From JAWPMT01 sp965215825 (GTDB lineage: Bacteria > Bacteroidota > Bacteroidia > Cytophagales > Cyclobacteriaceae), in NCBI GenBank assembly GCA_965215825.1, contig CBDCEM010000003.1, positions 5,456,001 through 5,520,000 of the forward strand: a stretch of 64,000 nucleotides of DNA. The letters are read 5' to 3'. Below the pieces are notes generated by a model. That model saw nothing but the letters and a program-made list of their open reading frames with translations. It did not search any database and was not told the DNA's origin. The translations under genes and the position numbers were made by a program. Of this stretch, positions 53,518-62,675 are shown one piece after another (positions within the stretch are counted from its first letter, which is position 1; the number at the start of each line of letters is the position of its first letter).

Positions 53518-55053
53518 GTGAAAGAGACATCCAAGAATCTACATTTTAAGCCTTACGACCAGAACCAACCGATGCTTCTTCCTCCTTCCTTGGAGGAACT
53601 CATTGAAGCGAATCATCCTGTTCGAGTTGTTAGCCAAGTGATTGATCAAATCAACATTGATGTGTTGCTTAAGCAATACAAACCCGGAGGCACTTCAGTA
53701 TATCATCCACGTATGCTGCTGAAGGTTATGGTTTACTGTTATCTGACGAACATTTTCTCTTCACGTAAAATGGAAGCTGGCTTGAAGGAGAATATTCACT
53801 TGATGTGGCTTAGTGGTATGAGTAAACCAGACCACAACACCTTAGCACGTTTTCGTAGCGAGCGTTTGAAAGACAGTTTACGTCAAATCTTTGGTCAGAT
53901 TGTGGGATTATTGGTTGAAGAAGGCTTGGTGAGTATCAAGCAACTTTACACTGATGGGACCAAGATTGAGGCCAATGCAAACAAGTATTCTTTCGTTTGG
54001 GGTAGAGCGATCAAGACCAGCAAAAAACGTATTGCCAAGCAACTTGATGACCTATGGAGTTATACTCAACAGGTAGCTGAAGAGGAGTTGAAGGACCTGC
54101 AGTCAGTTGATTTTAATGAGATTGATAGTCAGAAAGTCAGACAAACCATTGACAAGATCGATCAGGCACTGGAAGGTAAACAAGTCGATAAAAAGGTAAA
54201 GCAGAAGCTAAACTATGCTCGCAAGAACTGGCCTGACAAGCTGGATGATTATGAGAAGAAAGAGGCCACATTAGGCAAGAGAAACAGTTTTTCTAAAACC
54301 GATCCTGATGCCACATTCATGAGGATGAAGGAAGATCACATGCTCAATGGTCAGCTAAAACCTGGCTATAATCTACAAATGAGTACCTCAGATCAGTTCA
54401 TCATTAATTACAGTCTACATCAAAACCCAACCGACACACTCACCTTCATTCCTCATCTACAACAATACAATGACTTATATGGATCATGCCCTGCTGTAGT
54501 GTGTGCTGATGCTGGTTTTGGTAGTGAAGAGAACTATCTATATCTAGAGGAACAAGAAATTGATGGATATGTGAAGTACAATTACTTCCACAAAGAGCAA
54601 ACCAAGAAATGGAAAGAAGACCCCTTTAAAGCCGATAACCTCCACTACAACGAATCCAACGATACCATGACTTGCCCGATAGGGCAACAAATGGAGAATA
54701 TTGGTGAGAAAGAAAGAATTACTGCTAGCGGATTTAAACAACAATACATCCGATACCAGGCCAAGAACTGTGAAGGGTGCTCATTAAGGTCATCTTGTCA
54801 TAAAGCAAGAGGCAATCGGATTGTAGAGATCAATCACAAACTAAGAAGGCACAAAAAAAAGGCCAGGGAAAAGCTGCTCAGTGAGGAGGGTAAAAAGCAT
54901 CGATCTAAACGACCTGCTGATGTTGAAGCTGTCTTTGGAGCAATCAAACACAACAAAGGATTTAGAAGGTTTAACCTTAGGGGCCTGGATAAGGTCGCAA
55001 TCGAAACAGGATTACTCGCAATTGCACATAATCTGGCCAAGAAGGCTGCCTAA
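53518..55053 (+). CDS. IS1182-family transposase
   Basis: 511 residues from GTG 53518, apparently intact. N-terminal DUF772-like region (ANHPVRVVSQVIDQINIDVL, HPRMLLKVMVYCYLTNIFSS, GMSKPDHNTLARFRS). DDE residues: Asp in LYTDGTKIEANANKYSF, Asp in VVCADAGFGSEENYLYLEEQ, Glu in ADVEAVFGAIKHNKGFRRF. A Cys cluster (CEGCSLRSSC) lies before the last motif. No frameshift, so probably still active. Confidence 0.93.
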   Translation: MKETSKNLHFKPYDQNQPMLLPPSLEELIEANHPVRVVSQVIDQINIDVLLKQYKPGGTSVYHPRMLLKVMVYCYLTNIFSSRKMEAGLKENIHLMWLSGMSKPDHNTLARFRSERLKDSLRQIFGQIVGLLVEEGLVSIKQLYTDGTKIEANANKYSFVWGRAIKTSKKRIAKQLDDLWSYTQQVAEEELKDLQSVDFNEIDSQKVRQTIDKIDQALEGKQVDKKVKQKLNYARKNWPDKLDDYEKKEATLGKRNSFSKTDPDATFMRMKEDHMLNGQLKPGYNLQMSTSDQFIINYSLHQNPTDTLTFIPHLQQYNDLYGSCPAVVCADAGFGSEENYLYLEEQEIDGYVKYNYFHKEQTKKWKEDPFKADNLHYNESNDTMTCPIGQQMENIGEKERITASGFKQQYIRYQAKNCEGCSLRSSCHKARGNRIVEINHKLRRHKKKAREKLLSEEGKKHRSKRPADVEAVFGAIKHNKGFRRFNLRGLDKVAIETGLLAIAHNLAKKAA

Positions 55054-55124
55054 ATGAGGTAAAGGCTTCCTTAACTCATCAATCATTAGCTCAGTCTGTA
55101 TTACCTAAAAATACCACTCAAGGA

Positions 55125-55162
55125 TATAAAATAAAAGAAGCTGACCCTTTCGAGACAGCTTC
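55125..55162 (-). terminator. Terminator-like hairpin at the right end of the IS, for the AGCS gene
   Basis: On the minus strand GAAGCTG pairs with CAGCTTC around TCTCGAAAGGGT and is followed by TTTTATTTT. It would stop symporter transcription at the IS border. Confidence 0.75.
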
Positions 55163-55183
55163 ATTTATTCTGTTTTATCTTTT

Positions 55184-56863
55184 TCATTCCGGAGTTTTCT
55201 CCTCAGGCCACTCTTTCTTAAAATTCACCCAAAACTCATCCACAGTGGTTTTCATGTCTTTTCTCAGAATGAAGATACCCACAAGGTTGGGCAATGTCAT
55301 TACTGCGATGGTAATCCCGGACAAGGTCCAGATAATGGTCGTGTCAGTAAATGCAGCCAGGCAGAAGGCAATGACATATACAATTCGATAGTACACCACT
55401 GACTTGCTGCCAAAAAGGAAAGTCATCGCACGATCTCCATAGTAAGACCATGAAATTGCCGTACTGAAGGCAAACAATAACAACCCAATAGAAACGATGT
55501 ATTGACCCCATTCTCCAAAAAATCCTCTTTGGAAAGCAATGGCAGTCAAAGGTGCACTGTGCACCAGAGATTTTCCTTTAAATACAATCTCACTTGATAT
55601 TGGCTTACCTTCCGAAAAAGATAAACTTCCTGTGTAGAGGTTTCCGGTTTCCACATCAAAAATCATGACCTTTTCGGCCAATGATCTTGCATGGATGACA
55701 GACAGGTTGCCGGGTAGGGCACCGTTGGTTATCCGAGCATCTCCAGTGAATGCTGGTAATGGAGCTTCCCCACTGATATGTCCGTATAGTTGGGCTCTTC
55801 CCTCCTCTGTGGCATCCGTATAGACACCTTCAACAATGGCCAAGTCAGTCAATTGGAATTCATTTTGATGCTTTTCATTCCAAACACCTGAAGATAGCAA
55901 CACAAGTCCCGTCACCGTACAAATGATTATCGTATCGATGAAAGGTTCCAAAATAGCTACAAGACCTTCTGAAACAGGCTCATGTCCCTTTGCTGAGGCA
56001 TGCGCAATAGGCGCGCTACCCTGACCTGCTTCATTTGAGAACAAGCCACGTCCTACTCCCTTATTGAAAGCAAACGCAATGGAAGCGCCTAAGAATCCAC
56101 CAGAAGCGGAAGATCCAGAGAAAAGGTCGCCGAAAATAGCGACAAATGAAGGTCCGATATTTCCAAGGTTAGCAAGTATTACCGCAAAGGCACCAATGAA
56201 ATAGATGATGGCCATGGACGGTACTAATTTCTCTGTTACCGCAGCAATCCGCTTGATCCCACCAATGATCACAAAACCAAGAAGGATCGATAGCACGACA
56301 CCTGTCACGATTTTATCAATACCGAAAGTAGCAAACAATGAATTTGAGATGCTATTGATCTGAGGCAAGCTTCCCGTGCCAAATGAAGACAGAACAGTTG
56401 CCACTGCAAAAATTGCAGCCAGCCATCCCATGTTCAGTTTGTTCTTCATATAATACATGGGACCACCTGCCATGGTGCCGTCTTCAGCCTTCTCACGATA
56501 TTTGTGGGAGAGGGTTACCTCGACGAATTTGGTACACATTCCCACAGCTGCGGTCATAAGCATCCAAAAAAGTGCTGCAGGGCCTCCAATATGAACCGCC
56601 AGCGCTACACCGGCAATATTTCCAGTTCCTACCGTACCAGAAAGGGCCGTAGCAAGGGCCTGAAAGTGTGAAGTATCTCCTTCGTCATCCGCCCTGTCAA
56701 ATTTGCCTTTGACTACTTTGATCGCAAATCCTAAGTACCTGACCTGAGGAAATTTGAGATAGATCGTGAAGAAAAGTCCGGTTCCCAGCAATGCGTAGGG
56801 AAACCAGGCAGCACTCCCTATAAAACCATCTATCAATTTCAGAATATCATTGAGTTCCTGCAT
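55184..56863 (-). CDS. Sodium:alanine/glycine symporter (AGCS) with an inserted domain
   Basis: Imports Ala or Gly with Na+. Start ATG 56863 (MQELNDILKLIDGFIGSAAW); a farther in-frame start at 56926 would add non-membrane residues. Standard AGCS segments: ATALSGTVGTGNIAGVALAV, GGPMYYMKNKL, FAFNKGVGRGLFSNEAGQGS and SISWSYYGDR-type (FSTAISWSYYGDRAMTFLFG). Length 559 exceeds the usual ~450-480: ~100 residues between the GVW end of one TM and LTAIAFQRGFFGEWGQY form a soluble beta-rich insertion (~335-435, with DLAIVEGVYTDATEEGRAQL and LAEKVMIFDVETGNLYTGSL). Its role is unknown. Divergent from ridA. Confidence 0.9.
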   Translation of the reverse strand: MQELNDILKLIDGFIGSAAWFPYALLGTGLFFTIYLKFPQVRYLGFAIKVVKGKFDRADDEGDTSHFQALATALSGTVGTGNIAGVALAVHIGGPAALFWMLMTAAVGMCTKFVEVTLSHKYREKAEDGTMAGGPMYYMKNKLNMGWLAAIFAVATVLSSFGTGSLPQINSISNSLFATFGIDKIVTGVVLSILLGFVIIGGIKRIAAVTEKLVPSMAIIYFIGAFAVILANLGNIGPSFVAIFGDLFSGSSASGGFLGASIAFAFNKGVGRGLFSNEAGQGSAPIAHASAKGHEPVSEGLVAILEPFIDTIIICTVTGLVLLSSGVWNEKHQNEFQLTDLAIVEGVYTDATEEGRAQLYGHISGEAPLPAFTGDARITNGALPGNLSVIHARSLAEKVMIFDVETGNLYTGSLSFSEGKPISSEIVFKGKSLVHSAPLTAIAFQRGFFGEWGQYIVSIGLLLFAFSTAISWSYYGDRAMTFLFGSKSVVYYRIVYVIAFCLAAFTDTTIIWTLSGITIAVMTLPNLVGIFILRKDMKTTVDEFWVNFKKEWPEEKTPE

Positions 56864-57008
56864 ACAAAAATTCAAGTTAGGTAAATCGCAATCCGACAAA
56901 AATAAAGATATTGCCCTACCGACCAAGACTGGTGAAACTTTAATTATACCTGCACCACATACAGTACAGCGAACGGTTGTTTTTGGTCGAAATAAATAAC
57001 AAGCACAT

Positions 57009-57392
57009 ATGGCAGATCGAAAAAATTTGAGTTCGGGAGCTCCCTGGGAAGAACATGTAGGTTATTCCCGAGCAGTCAGGATTGGAAATATCATAGAAAT
57101 ATCGGGAACAGCTCCCGTGAAGGATGGACAAACGATGGACGGCACTGCATATGAGCAAGCGGTAAGGTGCTTAGAAATCATTCAGGAAAGCCTGGAAGCA
57201 CTTGGAAGCAGCCTCAACGAGGTTATCCGAACTCGCATGTTCGTAACGGATATCAGCCAATGGGAAGAAATAGGTCGTGCCCACGGTGAATTTTTCAAGG
57301 GAATCAACCCAGCGACCAGTATGGTAGAAGTTTCCCAGCTAATTGACAAGAAAATGGTAGTAGAAATAGAAGCTACTGCGATTGTCCAATAG
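57009..57392 (+). CDS. RidA (YjgF/YER057c/UK114) family protein
   Basis: 127 residues, soluble. Typical pattern: YSRAVRIGNIIEISGTAPVK, a central helix with AVRCLEIIQESLEALGSSLN, VIRTRMFVTDI with the conserved substrate Arg, and the C-terminal MVEVSQLIDKKMVVEIEATA. Such proteins hydrolyse reactive enamines or imines, or belong to uncharacterised Rid subgroups. The divergent amino-acid symporter is a possible functional neighbour. Confidence 0.9.
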   Translation: MADRKNLSSGAPWEEHVGYSRAVRIGNIIEISGTAPVKDGQTMDGTAYEQAVRCLEIIQESLEALGSSLNEVIRTRMFVTDISQWEEIGRAHGEFFKGINPATSMVEVSQLIDKKMVVEIEATAIVQ

Positions 57393-57395
57393 ATC

Positions 57396-59300
57396 CTAAG
57401 TTTTCTTTTTAACCACTACGGCCGTATTTTCAAGAGAACCCATGAGTTCGTATGCTTCCCTGACTTTTGAATAATGGCGAGCATCGAATGAGTTGGTACG
57501 AGTCCAGAATAAAAAAGTAATATTCGCTTTTGATCCAATTTGCGAAACATTGATTGACATATCCAACAGGCGACCTGCTAAACGAACGATCTTATTTTCC
57601 GGCAGAGACTCGAATGTATATTCTTCCGAAAGTTGGATAGTTAGTTGGTAGCTGTAGCGCTTTTTGTAATAAAAGTCCAGCGGATACAAACGTTCTTCAG
57701 GTTTTAAGGGATTTTCACCAAATATCAACTCATCAAAGGTCAAAGGAATCAGAATCAAATCATCGTCTATTTCTTTCTTTATATGGGCCAATATTTTTCT
57801 GGAAGTCAACTCATCTTCGGCAATCTGGACGTTTAACACGTCCCAGTCAGACTTGAATAATTCTTCAGGGTTTGAACTTGCCGAAACCATTCCGTAATCC
57901 GCCATTTTCAACTCAATTTGACCTGAAATGGAATCGCCGGAAACCTGGAGTTGCACCGTACTTGATTTTTGCTCAATGGCTCGCCGAGTTAAATCAACCC
58001 ACTGCACTTTATCACTCAAAATGAGACCTTTTCCATTGATGAACTCTCCGTTCAAGTATCCAAAAGGAACATCTGTGAGTGGATCAAGTAAGTAAACTTT
58101 TCCATCTATTTCCAGTCGCACCATGGTTGCAATCAACTTATCATAGAACGGGTAATTATAAGCAATAGCGCCATTGGACCTTGGACTGATCAACACAGGT
58201 CTTGCATCTAAACCCGCCTGCACCAGACTCTGAAATAGCGTGAGCCCCATTGAGCTCGCATTACCTTCCCTGTCAATCATCATTTTCTTGAAACCAGCAT
58301 CGGGATAAACTCCGTAGTACTGGTTCCAGGTGAAAGCCTTCTTGAAACTTTCATATATTTCCTGAGCTCTGACAAGAGGATTCGCTGCTTTCGAGAGAGG
58401 AAAGGCCGTAAAATCTTTTTTGCCTTCATAAAACAACTTAAACCTGTGGCTATTTTGAAGATCATGTGTTACCGCTTCCCAGGTTTTCAAATAATTCCTT
58501 TCGTAATCTGGTAGTTGCAGTGATTGAATTTGGAATACTAACTTCGAAATGTAATCTTCTCGTGTGGTCATAAATGATTCTTCTCGAAAAGCGGGCATGT
58601 TCTCCATCTGCCAATAGGCTTTTAACTCCTGATAAGTGTATCGCCCAAAAGATCTTTTCTTTGGATCTAATCCAACATTCGAGGCTTTGGTCTTAAAATA
58701 ACCCTGCAATTGAAAGACATAAACAAAGAAAGCGGGTATCGTCACATCAAACCTGCTACGTTTCACCGGATAGTCTTTTTGAAAATGCCAATCTTCCAGT
58801 TGATCTATGAATGGAGAATGTTTTGTGTATGAAACTTCCAACACTGAGCCGACTTGAACCTTCGGAAGTGAAAAGGAAACCTCTGCGGTCTTTTCATTGA
58901 TCTTTGTCCTATAAATGTTTCTTTTTGAAAGTGGAGCTTTCTCAATACGGCCAGTTTCAATATTAAAACTGTAGGTAGTCGCATTGATTTCATCTACATA
59001 TTGGCGCTCTTCTGCCATTTTACCTGCCAGATGCAGCCTGATTTTAACGTTCGCCAGATCCAGGGCGTCTTCCGTCAGGATTCTAACCCGATAAATCCGC
59101 TGAGTAGAAGCAAACCAGGTATTCAGGGTTCGATCATATCGAACCTCCGTATGCCCATTATTCAATAAATAAATAGCGGCAACATCTTGCTCCGGGGCAC
59201 CAAAATCCAGCATATTTATTGCTCTTGGTTCTCCCAGCTGTCCATACGAAGCAAAACTGAGAAAAAGAGCACAAACCAATAGTATCGCGTTTTTAGTCAT
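57396..59300 (-). CDS. DUF3857/transglutaminase-like secreted protein (copy 1)
   Basis: 634 residues, signal ILLVCALFLSFASYGQ. DUF3857 beta-sandwich at ~40-250 (AAIYLLNNGHTEVRYDRTLN, RIYRVRILTEDALDLANVKI, EVSFSLPKVQVGSVLEVSYT). A transglutaminase-like domain follows at ~300-420, but where the usual Cys motif (G-x-C) is expected it reads EGNASSMGLTLFQSLVQAGL, with no Cys; YLLDPLTDVPFGYL keeps the Asp. So it is probably an inactive fold. The C-terminal third resembles the usual DUF3858 part. It is ~50% similar by eye to the next gene and 71 nt from it: a tandem duplication. Confidence 0.85.
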   Translation of the reverse strand: MTKNAILLVCALFLSFASYGQLGEPRAINMLDFGAPEQDVAAIYLLNNGHTEVRYDRTLNTWFASTQRIYRVRILTEDALDLANVKIRLHLAGKMAEERQYVDEINATTYSFNIETGRIEKAPLSKRNIYRTKINEKTAEVSFSLPKVQVGSVLEVSYTKHSPFIDQLEDWHFQKDYPVKRSRFDVTIPAFFVYVFQLQGYFKTKASNVGLDPKKRSFGRYTYQELKAYWQMENMPAFREESFMTTREDYISKLVFQIQSLQLPDYERNYLKTWEAVTHDLQNSHRFKLFYEGKKDFTAFPLSKAANPLVRAQEIYESFKKAFTWNQYYGVYPDAGFKKMMIDREGNASSMGLTLFQSLVQAGLDARPVLISPRSNGAIAYNYPFYDKLIATMVRLEIDGKVYLLDPLTDVPFGYLNGEFINGKGLILSDKVQWVDLTRRAIEQKSSTVQLQVSGDSISGQIELKMADYGMVSASSNPEELFKSDWDVLNVQIAEDELTSRKILAHIKKEIDDDLILIPLTFDELIFGENPLKPEERLYPLDFYYKKRYSYQLTIQLSEEYTFESLPENKIVRLAGRLLDMSINVSQIGSKANITFLFWTRTNSFDARHYSKVREAYELMGSLENTAVVVKKKT

Positions 59301-59371
59301 TGTGGTCGGTTATTTTGAGATGCCGTCAAGTATCGGCAAATGACTACTTCACAACTTCTTTGTTCGACAAT

Positions 59372-61345
59372 TTAGGGCTTTCGTTTGACAATGATAAATC
59401 CATCAGCCAGTTCAGCCATCAATTCATAAGCCGACTGTAAATGAGGGTAGTACGCCACATCGAATGAATTGGATTTCGTCCAAAAAAGAAAAGTGAGATT
59501 AAGGCTTTGTCCGATTTGATTGACATTTAATACGGCACTCAGTTTTCCATCAGATGTTTTTACCAGCTGACTTTCCGGGTTAGCATCGAACTCAAATTCA
59601 TCAGAAAGCTTCACTTCCAGTTTATAACCGTACTTCTTTTTGTAGAGAAAGTCTATTGGATACAATCTATCCTCCGACTTGAAGGGGTTTTCCGAAAACA
59701 CTACCTTGTCAAAAGAAAGCGGAATAAGGATCAGGTCGTCCTCAATTTCTCTCTGAATCTTCGCAGTTAATCTCTGAGCCGTCAACTCGTTTTCTTCTAC
59801 AACAATATCTGAAACCTCCCAGTCTGACTTGAAAAGATCAATCGGTTCATTTTCAATTGAAACGACTCCATAGTCTTTCATATTCAGTGCGAGATCTGCC
59901 TTGATAAAATCTTCTGACACTGAAATACTCACTTCACTGGTTTTATAGTCATTTGCGTCAATGGTCAGGTCCTGCCATACTACTACATCATCCAATACAA
60001 GGCCTTTATCGTTTAGAAAATCTTGATGTAAATGGCCAAAAGGAACATCATGAATTGGATCAAGCAAGTAGGTTTTTTCGCGAATTTTCAACCTGACTAC
60101 TGTAGCAATTAACTTGTCAACGAAAGGGTATTTTTCGTTTATTTTTCCGTTGAACCTGGGGCTACACAAGATCGGTCTCACCTCAAAGCCTGCCTGATCT
60201 AAAATTTGAAACAAGGTCAACCCCATAGAGGAGGTATTTCCAGAATGTTGTTTCACCATCTCTCGAAAACTGACATTTGGATATACACCGAATTTCTTAT
60301 CCCAGCTGAATTGAGTCTTGAAACGGTCGTAAATTTCAGTGGCGTTTTCCAGCGCATTCCCAGATTCGGGGATATCAAAAAGGTCGAAGTTGCGTTTCCC
60401 TGCGTAGAAAAGCTTAAACCTCTTACTTTGTTGCAGGTCATGGGTCACGGCAAACCAGTCTTTCAAATAGGATCTTTCATTTTTACCTATTCCTGCGGAC
60501 TCCAATTGAAAGCTTAATTTTGTTATATAATCTTCTTCAGTTGTTGTGTAGGATTCATTTTTGTAGGCCGGAATGTCCTCAGTCACCCACCACTCTTCCT
60601 TCATTGGCCTGAGTCTGCCCAAAGACGTAATGCCTCTGATGTCATTTGTTTGGGCTTGAGTCAGTTGTTCCTGTCCTTGAAGTTCATAGACATAACGAAA
60701 GGGCCCGTCAGCCAAAAAGGTAAACCAACTACTCCTCACAGGATGTTCTTTTTGAAAATACCAACTATCAATGCCCGATAGAAAAGGAGAGTCTGTTATA
60801 TACATAATGTGAAGAATTGAATTGACCCTTACATTAGGCATAGCAAAAGAAACTTCCTTCAATCTGTCGTTAACAGGGATCGTAAATATATCATTGCTAT
60901 TTACTGCTGCACTGTCAATTTCTCCCGTCGTTTCATTGATACTATAAGTTACAGCTTTGACATCTCTTATCAGTTCATGCTCCTTCGTACTTTTCCCCTT
61001 AAAAATTAAAGGGATTTTGACGTTGCCTAGACCTAGTCCTTCTTCTGTAAGGATTAAGATTCTCATCAACCTTTTAGAAGAGACTTGCCAAAACCCTTTT
61101 CTGTAATCATAATTTATCTTTGTATATCCATTATTTACGAGATAAATAGCGGATTCTCCCGGGGCATCAATGGTGAAATCTTCAACCGAAATGGCTTCCG
61201 GGTCTTTTCTCGACACTCTGAGGTTAGCGTCCTTCTGAAGTCCTATGCTATTTGATTGGCGTTTATCGACATTGAGCACTTCCCGCTGAGCAGTAACGGC
61301 GTGGAATGAATAGATCATCCAAAAAACAAAGCAAAGTCTAGTCAT
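59372..61345 (-). CDS. DUF3857/transglutaminase-like secreted protein (copy 2)
   Basis: 657 residues, signal LCFVFWMIYSFHAVTAQ. Same layout as the neighbouring copy: DUF3857 (SAIYLVNNGYTKINYDYRKG, RLMRILILTEEGLGLGNVKI, EVSFAMPNVRVNSILHIMYI), a Cys-less transglutaminase-like core (SGNTSSMGLTLFQILDQAGF, YLLDPIHDVPFGHL) and a C-terminal beta domain ending FLFWTKSNSFDVAYYPHLQS. A longer N-terminal linker (DKRQSNSIGLQKDANLRVSR) distinguishes it. Both genes probably share a transcript; the products may work together or replace each other in the envelope. Confidence 0.85.
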   Translation of the reverse strand: MTRLCFVFWMIYSFHAVTAQREVLNVDKRQSNSIGLQKDANLRVSRKDPEAISVEDFTIDAPGESAIYLVNNGYTKINYDYRKGFWQVSSKRLMRILILTEEGLGLGNVKIPLIFKGKSTKEHELIRDVKAVTYSINETTGEIDSAAVNSNDIFTIPVNDRLKEVSFAMPNVRVNSILHIMYITDSPFLSGIDSWYFQKEHPVRSSWFTFLADGPFRYVYELQGQEQLTQAQTNDIRGITSLGRLRPMKEEWWVTEDIPAYKNESYTTTEEDYITKLSFQLESAGIGKNERSYLKDWFAVTHDLQQSKRFKLFYAGKRNFDLFDIPESGNALENATEIYDRFKTQFSWDKKFGVYPNVSFREMVKQHSGNTSSMGLTLFQILDQAGFEVRPILCSPRFNGKINEKYPFVDKLIATVVRLKIREKTYLLDPIHDVPFGHLHQDFLNDKGLVLDDVVVWQDLTIDANDYKTSEVSISVSEDFIKADLALNMKDYGVVSIENEPIDLFKSDWEVSDIVVEENELTAQRLTAKIQREIEDDLILIPLSFDKVVFSENPFKSEDRLYPIDFLYKKKYGYKLEVKLSDEFEFDANPESQLVKTSDGKLSAVLNVNQIGQSLNLTFLFWTKSNSFDVAYYPHLQSAYELMAELADGFIIVKRKP

Positions 61346-61384
61346 TTGGTTTGGTTGTTTTGAACTTAAAATTATGGCATTGGA

Positions 61385-62653
61385 TTAATACCCATACTTC
61401 TCCTGCCATCGAGCGCGCAGAAACTTTCTCAATTCTTCTTCTCTTGGGTTCTTTCCCGGATCGTAGAATTTCGTATTCGATAGCTCTTCCGGTAAGAATT
61501 CTACAGCCGCGAAATTCCCAGGATAGTCATGTGCATATTTATAGCCTTGACCATAACCTGAATCTTTCATCAGCTTGGTCGGGGCATTTCTGATGGCCAT
61601 TGGGACAGCCAGGTCACCTTTTTCTTTAACCGCCTTTTGCGCAGCGCCTATAGCCATGTAGCTGGCATTGCTCTTGGGCGAGCTGGCCAGGTAGGTGGTG
61701 CATTGACTCAAAATGATTCGACTCTCGGGATAACCAATCAGATTCACTGCCTGAAAACAACTTGTCGCCATGACTAATGCCGTGGGGTTGGCATTACCAA
61801 TATCTTCTGAAGCCAGGATCACCAGCCTTCTGGCGATGAACTTCACATCTTCTCCTCCTTCGATCATCCGAGCCAGGTAGTAAACCGCCGCATTGGGATC
61901 GCTGCCTCGAATGGATTTGATGAACGCACTGATGATATCATAGTGCATCTCACCCTGCTTGTCATAGAGTACAGTCTTGCGCTGGGCAATGTGAATGACC
62001 TCCTCATCTTTCAAGGTAATCTCAGTTCCCTCATGGCTCTTTACGATCAATTCAAAAAGGTTGAGCAGTTTGCGGGCATCGCCTCCTGAAAGGTTAAAGA
62101 GTGCTTCTGTCTCTTTGAGGTTCACTTTTAATTTCTTCAACTCCTCATCCTCTGTCAGAGCGCGTTCTATGATCTCAATCAGGTTCTTTTTTTCCAGGTG
62201 ATTCAAGGTATATACCTGACTTCTGGAGAGCAATGCGCTGTTCACCTCAAAACTGGGATTCTCGGTAGTGGCACCAATAAGTGTGATGGTTCCTTTTTCT
62301 ACGGCACCTAGTAAGGCGTCTTGTTGAGACTTGTTGAAGCGATGAATCTCATCAATGAACAGGATACTTTTACTTCCGGGTCTGACTTTGGCAATTACTT
62401 CCCGAACGTCCTTTACACCTGCGCTAATGGCACTCAAAGTATGAAAAGGCAATTTCACCTCATTGGCAATGATATTGGCCATGGTTGTTTTCCCAGTACC
62501 CGGAGGACCCCATAAGATCATAGAAGGAACCCGGCCTTGTTGAATAGCTCTTCTAAGCACACCTTTTTCACCCACCAGATGATCCTGGCCTATCAGGTCG
62601 TCCAGCGATTTGGGGCGCATTCGTTCTGCTAATGGAGAGTGATCTTGAAACAT
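61385..62653 (-). CDS. rarA: Replication-associated recombination protein A (MgsA-type AAA+ ATPase)
   Basis: Handles stalled replication forks. 422 residues from ATG 62653 (a TTG one codon upstream is rejected). Walker A MILWGPPGTGKTTMANIIAN, Walker B SILFIDEIHRFNKSQQ, sensor TLIGATTENPSFEVNSALLS and the MgsA C-terminal segments (YYLARMIEGGEDVKFIARRL, SEDIGNANPTALVMATSCFQ, YAHDYPGNFAAVEFLPEELS). Followed by the convergent-side gap to copy 2 of DUF3857. It lies 22 nt from the EamA gene, so the three minus-strand genes may form a transcript. Confidence 0.95.
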   Translation of the reverse strand: MFQDHSPLAERMRPKSLDDLIGQDHLVGEKGVLRRAIQQGRVPSMILWGPPGTGKTTMANIIANEVKLPFHTLSAISAGVKDVREVIAKVRPGSKSILFIDEIHRFNKSQQDALLGAVEKGTITLIGATTENPSFEVNSALLSRSQVYTLNHLEKKNLIEIIERALTEDEELKKLKVNLKETEALFNLSGGDARKLLNLFELIVKSHEGTEITLKDEEVIHIAQRKTVLYDKQGEMHYDIISAFIKSIRGSDPNAAVYYLARMIEGGEDVKFIARRLVILASEDIGNANPTALVMATSCFQAVNLIGYPESRIILSQCTTYLASSPKSNASYMAIGAAQKAVKEKGDLAVPMAIRNAPTKLMKDSGYGQGYKYAHDYPGNFAAVEFLPEELSNTKFYDPGKNPREEELRKFLRARWQEKYGY

Positions 62654-62675
62654 CAAGACTAAAGTAGCAATTCCG

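Larger units (their letters stand above)
53441..55162 (+). mobile_element. IS1182-family insertion sequence, complete
   Basis: About 1.72 kb. Left end GAGGGTGTCTCAAAAGG; the reverse complement of the right end is GAAGCTGTCTCGAAAGGG, an imperfect terminal inverted repeat sharing TGTCTC(A/G)AAAGG. Each end folds into a hairpin with this core in the loop. No target duplication is clear (left flank ATAAAAA, right flank ATTTATT). The AGGATATAAAA sequence occurs just outside the left end and again inside the right end. One intact transposase is carried. The element lies between the helicase and the AGCS symporter and has not disrupted either. Confidence 0.85.

Noticed and set aside
53516..53518. 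ATG two bases before the transposase GTG
   Set aside because: Out of frame with the transposase; GTG 53518 is in frame and gives a normal length.
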